Notes: a model not told the origin generated them from the letters alone. A stretch of 64,000 bases of DNA from Bacteroidota bacterium (GCA_024278975.1 JAJRSD010000066.1:23665-87664); one strand, 5' to 3'; counted from the stretch's first letter, positions 22,254-31,794 are shown. Numbers and translations are program-made.

Positions 22254-23810
22254 TTATTTTAGTTCCAGTGCTTTGGTTTTTGAATAATCATCACCTCTGA
22301 TTTCCTTAAAAACAGCAATCATCTCATCCAGTTTTTCTTTATCTGAATCGGCTAAATTTTGTTGCTGTACAACATCGTTTTTTAAATTATAAAGTTGATA
22401 TTTTTTTGAATTTCCGGTTTCGATATTAACCGCTTTATTAAGCGCCGGACCTTTATACGGTGGAATCATAATCCACTCGCCTTGTCGTAAAGCAGTTCGC
22501 GATGTTGCTTCAAGTATTAAATTCTCACGGGCATCATCACTTTTACCCATAAAAACATCGAGCATTTGCTGGCTGTCGCCAACTTTTGCATCGCTGCCAA
22601 CCAAAGCTGCCAACGACGAAAAAATATCTAACTGACTAACCAAAGCATCAGAAACCTTAGGTTCTATTTTACCTTTCCAGTAAGTAATAAATGGTACGCG
22701 GGTTCCGGCTTCGAACAGGCTATATTTGCCACCTCTCAAAATACCACCCGGAGTATGATTCCCAAGTTTTTCAATGGAATCATCAAAATAACCATCGTTA
22801 ACAACCGGACCATTATCACTGGAAAAGATTATCAAAGTATTTTCAAGCAATTTCTCTTTTCCCAAAAAAGAGATAAATTCGCCAATACACCAATCTGCCT
22901 CAACAATTACATCGCCTCGCGGTCCCATTCCTGATTTCCCTACAAAACGAGGATGCGGAGTACGCGGAACATGAGGTTGCTGCATTGCATAATAAAGAAA
23001 AAACGGACCATTTTTATGCTCCTGTACATATTGTTTTGCTTTCGACAAAAACTTGTCAGTCATATCAATATCTTTCCATTTAGCAGCTTCACCACCTTTC
23101 ATAAAACCAATTCGTGGAATACCATTTACAATACTATTATTGTGTCCGTGATGCCATTTCATCGTCAATAATTCAGGATTGTTTTTCCCGGTTGGTTCGC
23201 CTTCAAAATTCTTTTTATAACTAACTTCAATCGGGTCTTTTGGGTCTAATCCAACAACATCGCCGTTTTCGATATAAACAGTTGGCACACGGTCTTGCGT
23301 TGCAGCCATAATAAAAGAGTAGTCGAACCCAACTTCGTTTGGTCCCGGAGAAATTCGTTTATTCCAGTCAACAGCTCCCGAGCCCAATCCAAGATGCCAC
23401 TTTCCTACTATTCCTGTTGAATATCCCTCTTTTCGTAGCATTTTAGGAATCGTCATTTGAGAAGTGCTAATTATTAAAGGTGCGGTACCGGGTAAAATCC
23501 GCGCATCTTTATTTCGCCACGGATAAACACCTGTTAACAGTGCATAACGACTGGGAGTACATGTTGCCGACGATGCATGTCCATCGGTAAACATTACTCC
23601 ACCTTTTGCAAGTTTATCGATATTTGGAGTTTGTATTTCGGTTGCTCCATAGGCACTTACATCGCCATATCCCAAATCATCAGTATAAATTACTATTATA
23701 TTTGGCTTTTGTTTTTGCTGACTTTGTTCCTGTTTCTTTGTTGAATTACAGCTTGTAAAAATACTTATCACAAATAGAGACAGCAAAGCGATATTATTTA
23801 TATTCTTCAT
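22254..23810 (-). CDS. Arylsulfatase-type sulfatase (S1 family), lipoprotein signal
   Basis: NIIVIYTDDLGYGDVSAYG, SSATCTPSRYALLTGVYPWR (C-T-P-S-R formylglycine motif), VGKWHLG. Likely start MKNINNIALLSLFVISIFTSCNS; the ORF track extends to 23840. Confidence 0.95.
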   Translation of the reverse strand: MKNINNIALLSLFVISIFTSCNSTKKQEQSQQKQKPNIIVIYTDDLGYGDVSAYGATEIQTPNIDKLAKGGVMFTDGHASSATCTPSRYALLTGVYPWRNKDARILPGTAPLIISTSQMTIPKMLRKEGYSTGIVGKWHLGLGSGAVDWNKRISPGPNEVGFDYSFIMAATQDRVPTVYIENGDVVGLDPKDPIEVSYKKNFEGEPTGKNNPELLTMKWHHGHNNSIVNGIPRIGFMKGGEAAKWKDIDMTDKFLSKAKQYVQEHKNGPFFLYYAMQQPHVPRTPHPRFVGKSGMGPRGDVIVEADWCIGEFISFLGKEKLLENTLIIFSSDNGPVVNDGYFDDSIEKLGNHTPGGILRGGKYSLFEAGTRVPFITYWKGKIEPKVSDALVSQLDIFSSLAALVGSDAKVGDSQQMLDVFMGKSDDARENLILEATSRTALRQGEWIMIPPYKGPALNKAVNIETGNSKKYQLYNLKNDVVQQQNLADSDKEKLDEMIAVFKEIRGDDYSKTKALELK

Positions 23811-23980
23811 AATAAAATTTTTGTTTTTCAAATTAACCAAATTTTATTTTGAAAATTTAGATTTTAATGAAAATATTGTCACCATTCAGTAACTATATTA
23901 ACTATAAAGCCACATATTATCAGATTTATTTTTAAACTTTACAATGATATCAGAGTCAAACCAAAATTGAATTATCAGTT

Positions 23981-24400
23981 ATGAAGATTACGTCTCTATT
24001 TTCAAGAGTAAATAACTTACTACAATCTGTAGAGATATTTGCAAGTCCATCAAAAAAGATTCCTGGCAGGTGGCAGTTGTTTGAGTATTATATTGACGAG
24101 GTGAATGAGTTAAAGCATATAAAAAGAGAACAATTAACATCGGAAAAACAAAATTGGAATATCGAATTTGCTACCGACAAAAAATATATTCACAAAACAA
24201 ATATTCCTGTTTCAATAATTTCGAATATTGAAAATGGTTCATGGCACATCGCTAAAAATTTCATTACATTAATTCATCCCAACGATATCGATAAAAATAC
24301 GGAGTTTCAGTTTGCCATTGTAAAGGGGAATTTGAAATTACTTAAAAAAGATAAACTCGGGAAAATTGAATTCTTTGGATTTTTTAAAAAATTAGACTAA
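23981..24400 (+). CDS. Hypothetical protein (possibly lipocalin-like)
   Basis: 139-aa ORF; GRWQLFEYYIDEVNELK then strand-rich sequence. Confidence 0.6.
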   Translation: MKITSLFSRVNNLLQSVEIFASPSKKIPGRWQLFEYYIDEVNELKHIKREQLTSEKQNWNIEFATDKKYIHKTNIPVSIISNIENGSWHIAKNFITLIHPNDIDKNTEFQFAIVKGNLKLLKKDKLGKIEFFGFFKKLD

Positions 24401-24462
24401 ACTTTTTACGTTCAAAAGGTAATTCTCTTATTTTTGTAAGCACTATTAAAAAAAATATATTT

Positions 24463-24885
24463 ATGAAATCAGTTTATTATGTTTTATTCGCACTGCTAAT
24501 TACCACAGTTAGTTGTAATAATACTAAAGATAATAGTGTTACAGGAAAATGGAGAATTATCGAGTTTAATATGTTTCAAGGAGGAAAACAGGTTATGTCG
24601 AGTACGAATAAAAACCTTACCGATGCCGGTGCTGTTTGGGATTTAATTTTTTCTAAGAATGGCAAATTCGTACAAAATTTTAATATGCGCAACCCGGAAA
24701 TGAAAATGGAAACAGAATCGGGAACGTGGAGCATTTCTGGCGACTCGCTAAAAATTCTACTTAATTCAGATACATTGACAACTAAAATGAATTATGTTTA
24801 TAAAATAAACAGTGACACCATGAAACTTAGCTTAACTCACCCTATTACAAAAAATGGGGTTACAACTGTATTTGTCAGAAAATAA
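24463..24885 (+). CDS. Lipocalin-like lipoprotein
   Basis: Lipobox-like SCNNT; VTGKWRIIEFNMF, GTWSISGDSLKI. Confidence 0.7.
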   Translation: MKSVYYVLFALLITTVSCNNTKDNSVTGKWRIIEFNMFQGGKQVMSSTNKNLTDAGAVWDLIFSKNGKFVQNFNMRNPEMKMETESGTWSISGDSLKILLNSDTLTTKMNYVYKINSDTMKLSLTHPITKNGVTTVFVRK

Positions 24886-24910
24886 TTATGGTGTTCGGAA
24901 TCAGTTCCAA

Positions 24911-26146
24911 TCATACTTTTTCAACACCATTATAAATATCTAATGCAGCCGGAAAAGGTTGCAAAGCCCGCTCGAAAATACCCAGCGAGTATGCGATTGT
25001 TAATCCGTAATTTGTAATCGGAACTCCGGCTTGTTTGGCTTTCATAATTCGGCTGAGCATTTCGCGGCGGTTCCACATGCAGGCTCCACAATGAATAATT
25101 AGTTTATATTCAGCAATATTCTCAGGAAAATCGTGCCCACGCATACTATCTATTTGCAACTTGCCACCAACATATTGAGTTAGCCAGCGTGGTATTTTCA
25201 CAGTTCCAATATCTTCGCCAATTGGGTGGTGCGAACATGCTTCGGCAATCAAAACTTTATCATCGGTTTTTAGTTTGTCTATTGCCATTGCACCGCGCAC
25301 CATTTCTGTTAAATCGCCCTGAAAACGTGCAAACAGAATTGAAAAAGATGTTAATGGAATCTCGGGCGGAGTATCGGCTGCAACCTTTAAAAATGCCTGC
25401 GAATCGGTAACCACCAATTTTGGTGGTTTGTTAAAACGCGAAAGTACTTCACGCAATTCGCGCTCTTTTACAACTACCGAGAACGAATCGTTGTCGAGCA
25501 AATCGCGGATACTTTGAACTTGTGGCAAAATCAATCTGCCTTTTGGAGCTTCCTTGTCGATGGGCACAACCAAAACTGCTGCTTCGCCCTGACCAACCAA
25601 ATCGGCTAAAATACTCGGGCGGTTTATATAATCTGCCGGAGCCGAACGAAGTAAAAGCTGGCGCAAATCGAGCAGTCCGATATTTTCGGTGGCCGATGTA
25701 AAAACATATTTAACTTTTACTTTATCGAGTTGCGAAGTGATATTTTTATCTTCAAAAAAAGTATCAATTTTATTGAAAATAATTATAAATGGAATTGCAC
25801 GGTCTTTAAATTCATCCATCATTTTTTGTTCGTAATCACCCCAATCTTTAAAGTTTGTAACAATTACACCCAAATCAGTGCGGTCGAAAACAGCCATAGT
25901 TTTTGCAATTCGCTTCTCACCCAAGTTACCCGCATCGTCAATTCCTGCAGTGTCGATAAAAAGCACCGGTCCCAGTGGGAGCAACTCCATCGGCTTTTCA
26001 ACTGGGTCGGTTGTTGTTCCAGCCACCTCCGAAACAATAGAAACATCCTGATGCGTAAGTGCATTCAGAATACTCGATTTACCGGTGTTCCGTTTTCCGA
26101 AAATTCCAATGTGTAACCTGAACGATTTTGGTGCTCTCATTTTCAA
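24911..26146 (-). CDS. hydF: [FeFe]-hydrogenase maturation GTPase HydF
   Basis: GIFGKRNTGKSSILNALTHQDVSIVSEVAGTTTDPVEKPMEL; C-terminal HCGACMWNRREMLSRI cluster motif. Confidence 0.97.
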   Translation of the reverse strand: MKMRAPKSFRLHIGIFGKRNTGKSSILNALTHQDVSIVSEVAGTTTDPVEKPMELLPLGPVLFIDTAGIDDAGNLGEKRIAKTMAVFDRTDLGVIVTNFKDWGDYEQKMMDEFKDRAIPFIIIFNKIDTFFEDKNITSQLDKVKVKYVFTSATENIGLLDLRQLLLRSAPADYINRPSILADLVGQGEAAVLVVPIDKEAPKGRLILPQVQSIRDLLDNDSFSVVVKERELREVLSRFNKPPKLVVTDSQAFLKVAADTPPEIPLTSFSILFARFQGDLTEMVRGAMAIDKLKTDDKVLIAEACSHHPIGEDIGTVKIPRWLTQYVGGKLQIDSMRGHDFPENIAEYKLIIHCGACMWNRREMLSRIMKAKQAGVPITNYGLTIAYSLGIFERALQPFPAALDIYNGVEKV

Positions 26147-26202
26147 TTGATTTTACTGAAGTCGAAAATACAAATTCGTTGCGGTTATTACAATGATAAA
26201 TT

Positions 26203-26234
26203 AAAAAAGGGTGCTAATTTTAGCACCCTTTTTT
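26203..26234 (-). terminator. Intrinsic terminator-like hairpin downstream of Cys-rich ORF 1
   Basis: AAAAAAGGGTGCTAATTTTAGCACCCTTTTTT. Confidence 0.85.
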
Positions 26235-26253
26235 AATGACAAGTATCGAACTT

Positions 26254-26562
26254 CTAATTTTTCTTTTTTTCAGAGCAGGCACTTTTTTTTGCAGTTTCAC
26301 ACTCTTTTTTTACTGCATCAGGACAGCTCTTTTTTGCTGAATCAGGACAACCCGACTCAACAACAACTGTTGCTTTATCGCTACAACATGCTTTTTTTGC
26401 AGTAGTTTTCTTTTTTGGAGGATCTTGTGGAGTTGTGAAATTATCAACATCAACAACTACAGTTACCTGCGATTTTTCAACTTTAATATTTTTTGCCGAA
26501 ACATTCGAAATAGCAACACCATAAACTGCTACCAGAGCTAAAACCAAAATTAATTTTTTCAT
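26254..26562 (-). CDS. Small secreted Cys/Lys-rich protein 1
   Basis: 102 aa with signal peptide MKKLILVLALVAVYGVAISNVSA and tail KKACCSDKATVVVESGCPDSAKKSCPDAVKKECETAKKSACSEKKKN (6 Cys). Confidence 0.85.
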   Translation of the reverse strand: MKKLILVLALVAVYGVAISNVSAKNIKVEKSQVTVVVDVDNFTTPQDPPKKKTTAKKACCSDKATVVVESGCPDSAKKSCPDAVKKECETAKKSACSEKKKN

Positions 26563-26589
26563 AATTTGTTTTTAATTATTTAATAATCA

Positions 26590-26597
26590 CAAATATA
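26590..26597 (-). promoter_or_regulatory. Candidate Bacteroidota -7 element (TATATTTG on minus strand) for Cys-rich ORF 1
   Basis: Matches TAnnTTTG; 28 nt upstream of the ATG and about 22 bp from the nearest GTTAAC box. Confidence 0.55.
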
Positions 26598-26619
26598 TTT
26601 TCAATAGTTGTGAAAATGG

Positions 26620-26647
26620 GTTAACGTGTTGTTAACGCGATGTTAAA
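26620..26647. promoter_or_regulatory. Candidate OmpR-family response-regulator site: GTTAAC-N5-GTTAAC-N5-GTTAAA
   Basis: Hexamers at 26620, 26631 and 26642, exactly 11 bp apart, in the intergenic region between Cys-rich ORF 1 and the histidine kinase. Confidence 0.6.
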
Positions 26648-26716
26648 ATTGAATTCTTACTTTTGGAATGGTTATTTTTGAAAAATTAATGTAAGGTTAT
26701 TTATTTTTATCTGAAA

Positions 26717-27976
26717 ATGAAAAAAACAGTACAGAAATATATTCTTGGATTCACTCTGGTAATTGTATTTGCTTTACTTGCAACGCAGGTGAAATGGATT
26801 ATCTATTCAATAAAATTTCAGGAAAAGGTGTTTCAAAAAAGTGTAAGTCTGGCTTTAAATCAAACAATTAGTAACCTTACTAAAAACAAAGGAATTTGCA
26901 GCGTTATGCAGCAATGCTTTGAATGTGACACTGTTAAGCTCGAAACTCAATTAACATCGTCTGGTGTTTGGAATAAAATTCATGATGCAATTAATGAAGA
27001 ACTACGATCGTATGATATTGATATTGATTACGATGTTTTTATTGTTGAAACAGTTTCGGATACGTTAAAATCTATTCAAAAAGAGATTAGAAAGGGAAAA
27101 TATTATTCACAATGTTTAAACGAAGTTATTGGTAAAACCGGTTACGAATTGGTTGTGAGATTTCCGAGCCGAACAAAGTTTTTTCTCGAAAAAACCGGGT
27201 TAATGTTTCTCTCGTCGGTGGTGTTAATTTTCTTGTTAATCGCATCAATTTCTTACCTTTTAAAACTTTACCGTAAAGAGTTACTGATTGCAGAACACAC
27301 AAAAGAACTTTTGAATAATGTTAGCCACGAGTTTAAAACGCCTCTCTCTTCAATTGCACTGGCTTCGAATATGATTCGGAAAAGACGATATTCTGATAAC
27401 ATGAAATTGGAAAATTATGCCGACCTGATTTTTAATGAGAATAAAAAATTGCAGCACTTAGTTGAAAGTTTATTGCATTTGGCGGCAATCGAGCGTAACG
27501 AATTTGATTACTCGAAGGAAAAATTAAATATTCATAAGATAATTAAAGATGGCATTTCGGGTGTGGAGATGATTTTATTTGAAAAGGGTGGAAAAATTAG
27601 TGTGAAATTTGATGCTCAGCAATCAGACGTTTTTGCTGACAAATTACATCTTACAAATATTGTGGTAAACCTAATTTCAAATGCAATTAAATATTCGAAG
27701 AAACTTCCGATAATAGAAATTACCACTAAAAATATTGACAATAAAATTCTGATTGAGGTAAAGGATAACGGAATTGGAATTGCATTAAAATATCAAAAGT
27801 ATATTTTTGAAAAATATTATAGGGTGCCAACAGGAGATATTCACAACACAAAAGGATTTGGGATTGGCTTGGCTTACGTTAAAAAAGTGGTTGAAGCGCA
27901 CGATGGGAAAGTTGAAGTTGAAAGCGAATTGCATAAAGGAACTGTATTTAAAATTTGGTTGCCACTTCTCAATTAA
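26717..27976 (+). CDS. Sensor histidine kinase with Cys-containing periplasmic sensor domain
   Basis: Two TM segments; sensor GICSVMQQCFECDTV...YYSQCLNE; LNNVSHEFKTPLSSIALASNMI H-box; KGFGIGLAYVKKVVEAHDG. Confidence 0.93.
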   Translation: MKKTVQKYILGFTLVIVFALLATQVKWIIYSIKFQEKVFQKSVSLALNQTISNLTKNKGICSVMQQCFECDTVKLETQLTSSGVWNKIHDAINEELRSYDIDIDYDVFIVETVSDTLKSIQKEIRKGKYYSQCLNEVIGKTGYELVVRFPSRTKFFLEKTGLMFLSSVVLIFLLIASISYLLKLYRKELLIAEHTKELLNNVSHEFKTPLSSIALASNMIRKRRYSDNMKLENYADLIFNENKKLQHLVESLLHLAAIERNEFDYSKEKLNIHKIIKDGISGVEMILFEKGGKISVKFDAQQSDVFADKLHLTNIVVNLISNAIKYSKKLPIIEITTKNIDNKILIEVKDNGIGIALKYQKYIFEKYYRVPTGDIHNTKGFGIGLAYVKKVVEAHDGKVEVESELHKGTVFKIWLPLLN

Positions 27977-27981
27977 ACTGT

Positions 27982-28670
27982 ATGACTGAAAACAAATTAA
28001 ATATTTTACTGGCCGAAGATGATTTAAATCTGGGGTTTCTTTTAGTTGAATTCCTCGAAAGTAGCGGAATTCAGGTAAAGCTATATCGCGATGGAGAGAT
28101 TGCTTTCAACGGATTCAAGAGTGGCGATTTCAATTTTTGCATTTTCGATGTGATGCTTCCAAAAATGGATGGATTTTCGCTGGCAAAAAAATAAAAATAA
28201 TTGACCCTAAAATTCCAATAATCTTCCTTACCGCAAGGGCAATGAAAGAGGATAAAATGAAAGGTTATAATATTGGTGCCGACGATTATATTACCAAACC
28301 TTTTGACGAAGACGAATTATTGTGCCGGATTATGGCAATTTCAAACCGACTCGATTTCTCGAATTTATCGTGTGGCAAAATTTGTCAGATTGGAAAATAT
28401 GAATTCGATTTCGAAAACTTATCGCTCGATTTAAATGGAGAAATAAAACGTTTAACAACCCGCGAAGCCGAAGTTTTAAGGATACTTTGTAACTCGAAAA
28501 AAAAGGTAGTTAAACGAGAGCAGATACTCACTTCAATTTGGGGCGAGAATGACTATTTTGCAGGAAGAAGTCTCGATGTGTTTATATCGAAACTCAGAAA
28601 ATACTTCACCGAAGATTCAAGTGTTAAAATTGAAAATATCACAAAAGTCGGGTTTATTCTAAATTGTTGA
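27982..28670 (+). pseudogene. OmpR-family response regulator split by one frameshift
   Basis: ILLAEDDLNLGF...FDVMLPKMDGFSLAKK | IKIIDPKIPIIFLTARAMKEDKMKGYNIGADDYITKPFDE...TREAEVLRILCNSKKKVVKREQIL. One extra A in A7 (28185-28191) restores a single ORF. Confidence 0.9.
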
Positions 28671-28682
28671 TTTCAAAAACAC

Positions 28683-28710
28683 AAAAAAAGGGTACTAAAA
28701 TAGTACCCTT
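28683..28710. terminator. Hairpin between response regulator and Cys-rich ORF 2 (convergent)
   Basis: AAAAAAAGGGTACTAAAATAGTACCCTT; similar to the 26203 hairpin. Confidence 0.7.
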
Positions 28711-28735
28711 CCAAATCTTAAATAATAAAAAAAAC

Positions 28736-28936
28736 CTATTTCTCTTCACCTCCACAAGCTGAACCACAATCACTTTTTGCTTTTCCATCGCAACTTTTAG
28801 ATTTGCTCTCGCAGTCTTTAGATTTACTGTCAGCACAATCTTTCGATTTTTTACTGTTCTTCGCTTTAGACTTTTTCTTGTCCTTGTCTTTGTCCTTATC
28901 ATCTTCTTCGGGCGTTGCAACTGTGTTGTCATCCAA
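28736..28936 (-). CDS. Small Cys/Lys/Asp-rich ORF 2 (no ATG, no signal peptide; possibly 5'-truncated)
   Basis: DDNTVATPEEDDKDKDKDKKKSKAKNSKKSKDCADSKSKDCESKSKSCDGKAKSDCGSACGGEEK; 5 Cys; TTG is the only start, with an in-frame stop just upstream. Confidence 0.5.
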   Translation of the reverse strand: MDDNTVATPEEDDKDKDKDKKKSKAKNSKKSKDCADSKSKDCESKSKSCDGKAKSDCGSACGGEEK

Positions 28937-28958
28937 ATCTGCAGCAACTTACAGGGCT

Positions 28959-28975
28959 GTTAATGAATTGTTAAA
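28959..28975. promoter_or_regulatory. Candidate response-regulator boxes GTTAAT-N5-GTTAAA
   Basis: Hexamers at 28959 and 28970 (11-bp spacing), same type and orientation as at 26620-26647. Confidence 0.4.
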
Positions 28976-28986
28976 ATTTACAGAAT

Positions 28987-30381
28987 TTAGTTACCAAGCC
29001 GACAAACAGCTTCCGGAGTAATTAGATTTTCGAATTCCTTATCGGTAAACAAACCATTTCTTACTGCAATTTCTCTTATTGAAAGAGATTCTGTTTTTGC
29101 TTTTTGAATAAGTTTACTTGCTTCGTTGTACCCTATTTTCGGAATAAGTGCAGTTATAATAGCAGTCGAATTTTCCACACTTTTTTTACAAACATCCTCG
29201 TTTGCTGTAATACCGACAACGCAGTGTTCCCTGAAAATTTTACAAGCACTGTTCAGTATTGTAAGAGTTTGAAGCAAAGTATGAGCAATCAATGGCATAA
29301 ACTGATTCAGTTCGAGATTGCCGGCACTGCACGCTTGTGCAATTATCTGGTCGTTGCCCATTGTAAGAATTGCTGCCTGCGCAACTGCTTCCGGAATTAC
29401 AGGATTAACTTTCCCCGGCATAATTGATGAGCCTGCCTGTTTTTGCGGTAGATTAATTTCTCCAAAACCTGCATCGGGACCGCTGGAAAGCAATCGTAAA
29501 TCGTTACTTATTTTTAGAAGATTTGATGCATGAGCTTTTAATATCCCTGAAACTTCGACAAAAACATCAACATTTTGAGTGCCGTCAATTAGATTTTCTG
29601 CTCGCGCCAAGCCGATGTTTGTGTTTTCACGCAATCTGTCAACCACCCTAAATATAAATTGTTTAGGTGCGCCAAGTCCGGTTCCAATTGCAGTACCACC
29701 GAGATTTACCACACGCAACCGCTCTTCGCATTTGTAAATCCGCCAGCGGTCGCGATTAAAAGCCTCGGCATATGCGCTCATTTCGCGCCCCAAAGTTGTA
29801 AGTACCGCATCCTGCAATTGTGTGCGTCCAATTTTTACAATGTGTGCAAACTCTTTCTCCTTTTGTTGAAATGCTTCCTGCAAATCGAGTACACTCTGCT
29901 CCAATTCGCGAAGCAATCTGATGGATGCAATTTTCAGCGCTGTCGGAAAAGTATCGTTGGTTGATTGGTGCAAATTAATATCGTCTAACGGCGAAATAAT
30001 TTCGTATTTCCCAAGTGGCTCTCCAATAATTTGCAGTGCACGATTTGCAATTACTTCGTTTACATTCATGTTTGTTGATGTACCAGCGCCACCTTGCAAC
30101 GCATCAACTAAAATGTGTTCATTTAGCAACCCTGAACTTATTTCGGCAGACGCTTTTTCAATTGCTTCGGCTTTTTTTTGATTATCCCAAAACCCGAGTT
30201 GGTTATTAGTTTGTGCACAGGCAAGTTTTACTTCGCCAAAAGCTTTTATCAATTCAGTATGAATTCTGTTCCCCAAAATTGGGAAGTTCTCGACTGCCCG
30301 CGCAGTATGAATTCCCCATAGTACATTGGCTGGAATTTGCTTTTCTCCGAGAAGGTCTTTTTCTACCCTTGTTTTTACCAT
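28987..30381 (-). CDS. aspA: Aspartate ammonia-lyase
   Basis: MVKTRVEKDLLGEKQIPANVLWGIHTARAVENFPI...GGAGTSTNMNVNEVIANRA...GSSIMPGKVNPVIPE. Confidence 0.96.
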   Translation of the reverse strand: MVKTRVEKDLLGEKQIPANVLWGIHTARAVENFPILGNRIHTELIKAFGEVKLACAQTNNQLGFWDNQKKAEAIEKASAEISSGLLNEHILVDALQGGAGTSTNMNVNEVIANRALQIIGEPLGKYEIISPLDDINLHQSTNDTFPTALKIASIRLLRELEQSVLDLQEAFQQKEKEFAHIVKIGRTQLQDAVLTTLGREMSAYAEAFNRDRWRIYKCEERLRVVNLGGTAIGTGLGAPKQFIFRVVDRLRENTNIGLARAENLIDGTQNVDVFVEVSGILKAHASNLLKISNDLRLLSSGPDAGFGEINLPQKQAGSSIMPGKVNPVIPEAVAQAAILTMGNDQIIAQACSAGNLELNQFMPLIAHTLLQTLTILNSACKIFREHCVVGITANEDVCKKSVENSTAIITALIPKIGYNEASKLIQKAKTESLSIREIAVRNGLFTDKEFENLITPEAVCRLGN

Positions 30382-30389
30382 GATAATTT

Positions 30390-31787
30390 TTAACAATAGA
30401 CATCGTCTCTACCCGCCTCCACACGTTTTACAAGTTTTTCGGCACGTTGTTTAGCCAGCCCCGACATTCCGTTAATAGTTTGCTGAATTAAAACATCGCC
30501 AACTTTAGCAGTTTCCGGCGACGCATAATTTTGTAAATACTCTTTAAACGACGACAACGCATTTGGTGCGCAATGCAGTTTAATATCGCCCGGTTTTGCC
30601 AAATCCATAAAATCGGAGCCTGTTCTGCCAAGCCGGTAACAAGCTGTACAAAACGACGGAATATATCCCATTGAAGCCACATCGCGAATAACTTCATCCA
30701 GCGGACGATGGTCGCCCAGACTGAATTGTCCGGAGGGGTCGTCAACAATATCTTCTTCGTAGCCTCCCGGATTTGTTCTGCTACCGGCCGAAATCTGACT
30801 AACACCCAAAGCAAATGTTTCGCGGCGCATTTTTGCCGTTTCGCGGGTCGACATTATTATTCCGGTGTAAGGAACTGCCAATCGTAAAATAGCCACTATT
30901 TTTCGGAAATCGATATCGGAAACCGGGAACGGCGGATGCGAGGCAATATCGCTGTTTGTTGCAGGTTCCAGTCGCGGAACACTTACCGTGTGCGGACCAA
31001 CACCAAAAGTTTTTTCCAACTCGGCGATGTGTTGCATCATTGCTAAAATCTCGAAACGATAATCGAAAAGACCAAATAAAACGCCAATTCCGAGGTCGTC
31101 AATTCCCGCTTCCATTGCACGATGCAGCGACCAGACACGCCAGTTGTAATCTCGCTTTTTCCCTTTCACATGAACTTTCAAATAAGTTTCGCGGTGGTAA
31201 GTTTCCTGAAAAATCTGGTATGTACCAATCCCCGCATCCTTTAACAATTTGAATTCATCGGTATGCAATGGAGCCACATTTACATTTACCCTGCGAATTT
31301 CGCCATGCTCGGTTTTTACATCATAAATAGTTTGTATCGAATCTAAAACATATTGAAATCCCTGTTTTGGATACGACTCGCCGGCAACCAGCAAAATCCT
31401 TTTTTGTCCCTGATTAATTAATGCTTTCACCTCGCCTGCAATATGTTCCTGCGAAAGAACAGACCTGACAATATCTTTATTTGTTGCCCTGAAAGCACAA
31501 TAAAGACACTCGTTTTTACACAGATTTGAAATATAGAGCGGAGCAAAAATTACAAGTCGTTTCCCGTAAATTGTCTCTTTTACACGGTTGGCGGTTTCGA
31601 ATAATTTTGCCAGCATTCCGGGGTCGCTGATACTTGTGAGTACTGCCACATCCGAAAGGTTCAATCCTTTCATTTCCGATGCTTTTGCAAGTACTTCCTT
31701 TATCTGTTCGAAATCGGGATTTTTATTCTCTTCAATTGCTTTCCAGATCTCTTTTTCGTTAATAAAATCGGCTGATACGTTGTACAT
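30390..31787 (-). CDS. hydG: [FeFe]-hydrogenase maturation radical SAM tyrosine lyase HydG
   Basis: ISNLCKNECLYCAFRATNK (CX3CX2C) and C-terminal CTACYRLGRTGSDFMDLAKPGDIKLHC. ATG at 31787 (MYNVSADFINEKEIW) preferred; the ORF-track start is a TTG. Confidence 0.97.
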   Translation of the reverse strand: MYNVSADFINEKEIWKAIEENKNPDFEQIKEVLAKASEMKGLNLSDVAVLTSISDPGMLAKLFETANRVKETIYGKRLVIFAPLYISNLCKNECLYCAFRATNKDIVRSVLSQEHIAGEVKALINQGQKRILLVAGESYPKQGFQYVLDSIQTIYDVKTEHGEIRRVNVNVAPLHTDEFKLLKDAGIGTYQIFQETYHRETYLKVHVKGKKRDYNWRVWSLHRAMEAGIDDLGIGVLFGLFDYRFEILAMMQHIAELEKTFGVGPHTVSVPRLEPATNSDIASHPPFPVSDIDFRKIVAILRLAVPYTGIIMSTRETAKMRRETFALGVSQISAGSRTNPGGYEEDIVDDPSGQFSLGDHRPLDEVIRDVASMGYIPSFCTACYRLGRTGSDFMDLAKPGDIKLHCAPNALSSFKEYLQNYASPETAKVGDVLIQQTINGMSGLAKQRAEKLVKRVEAGRDDVYC

Positions 31788-31794
31788 TGTTTTT

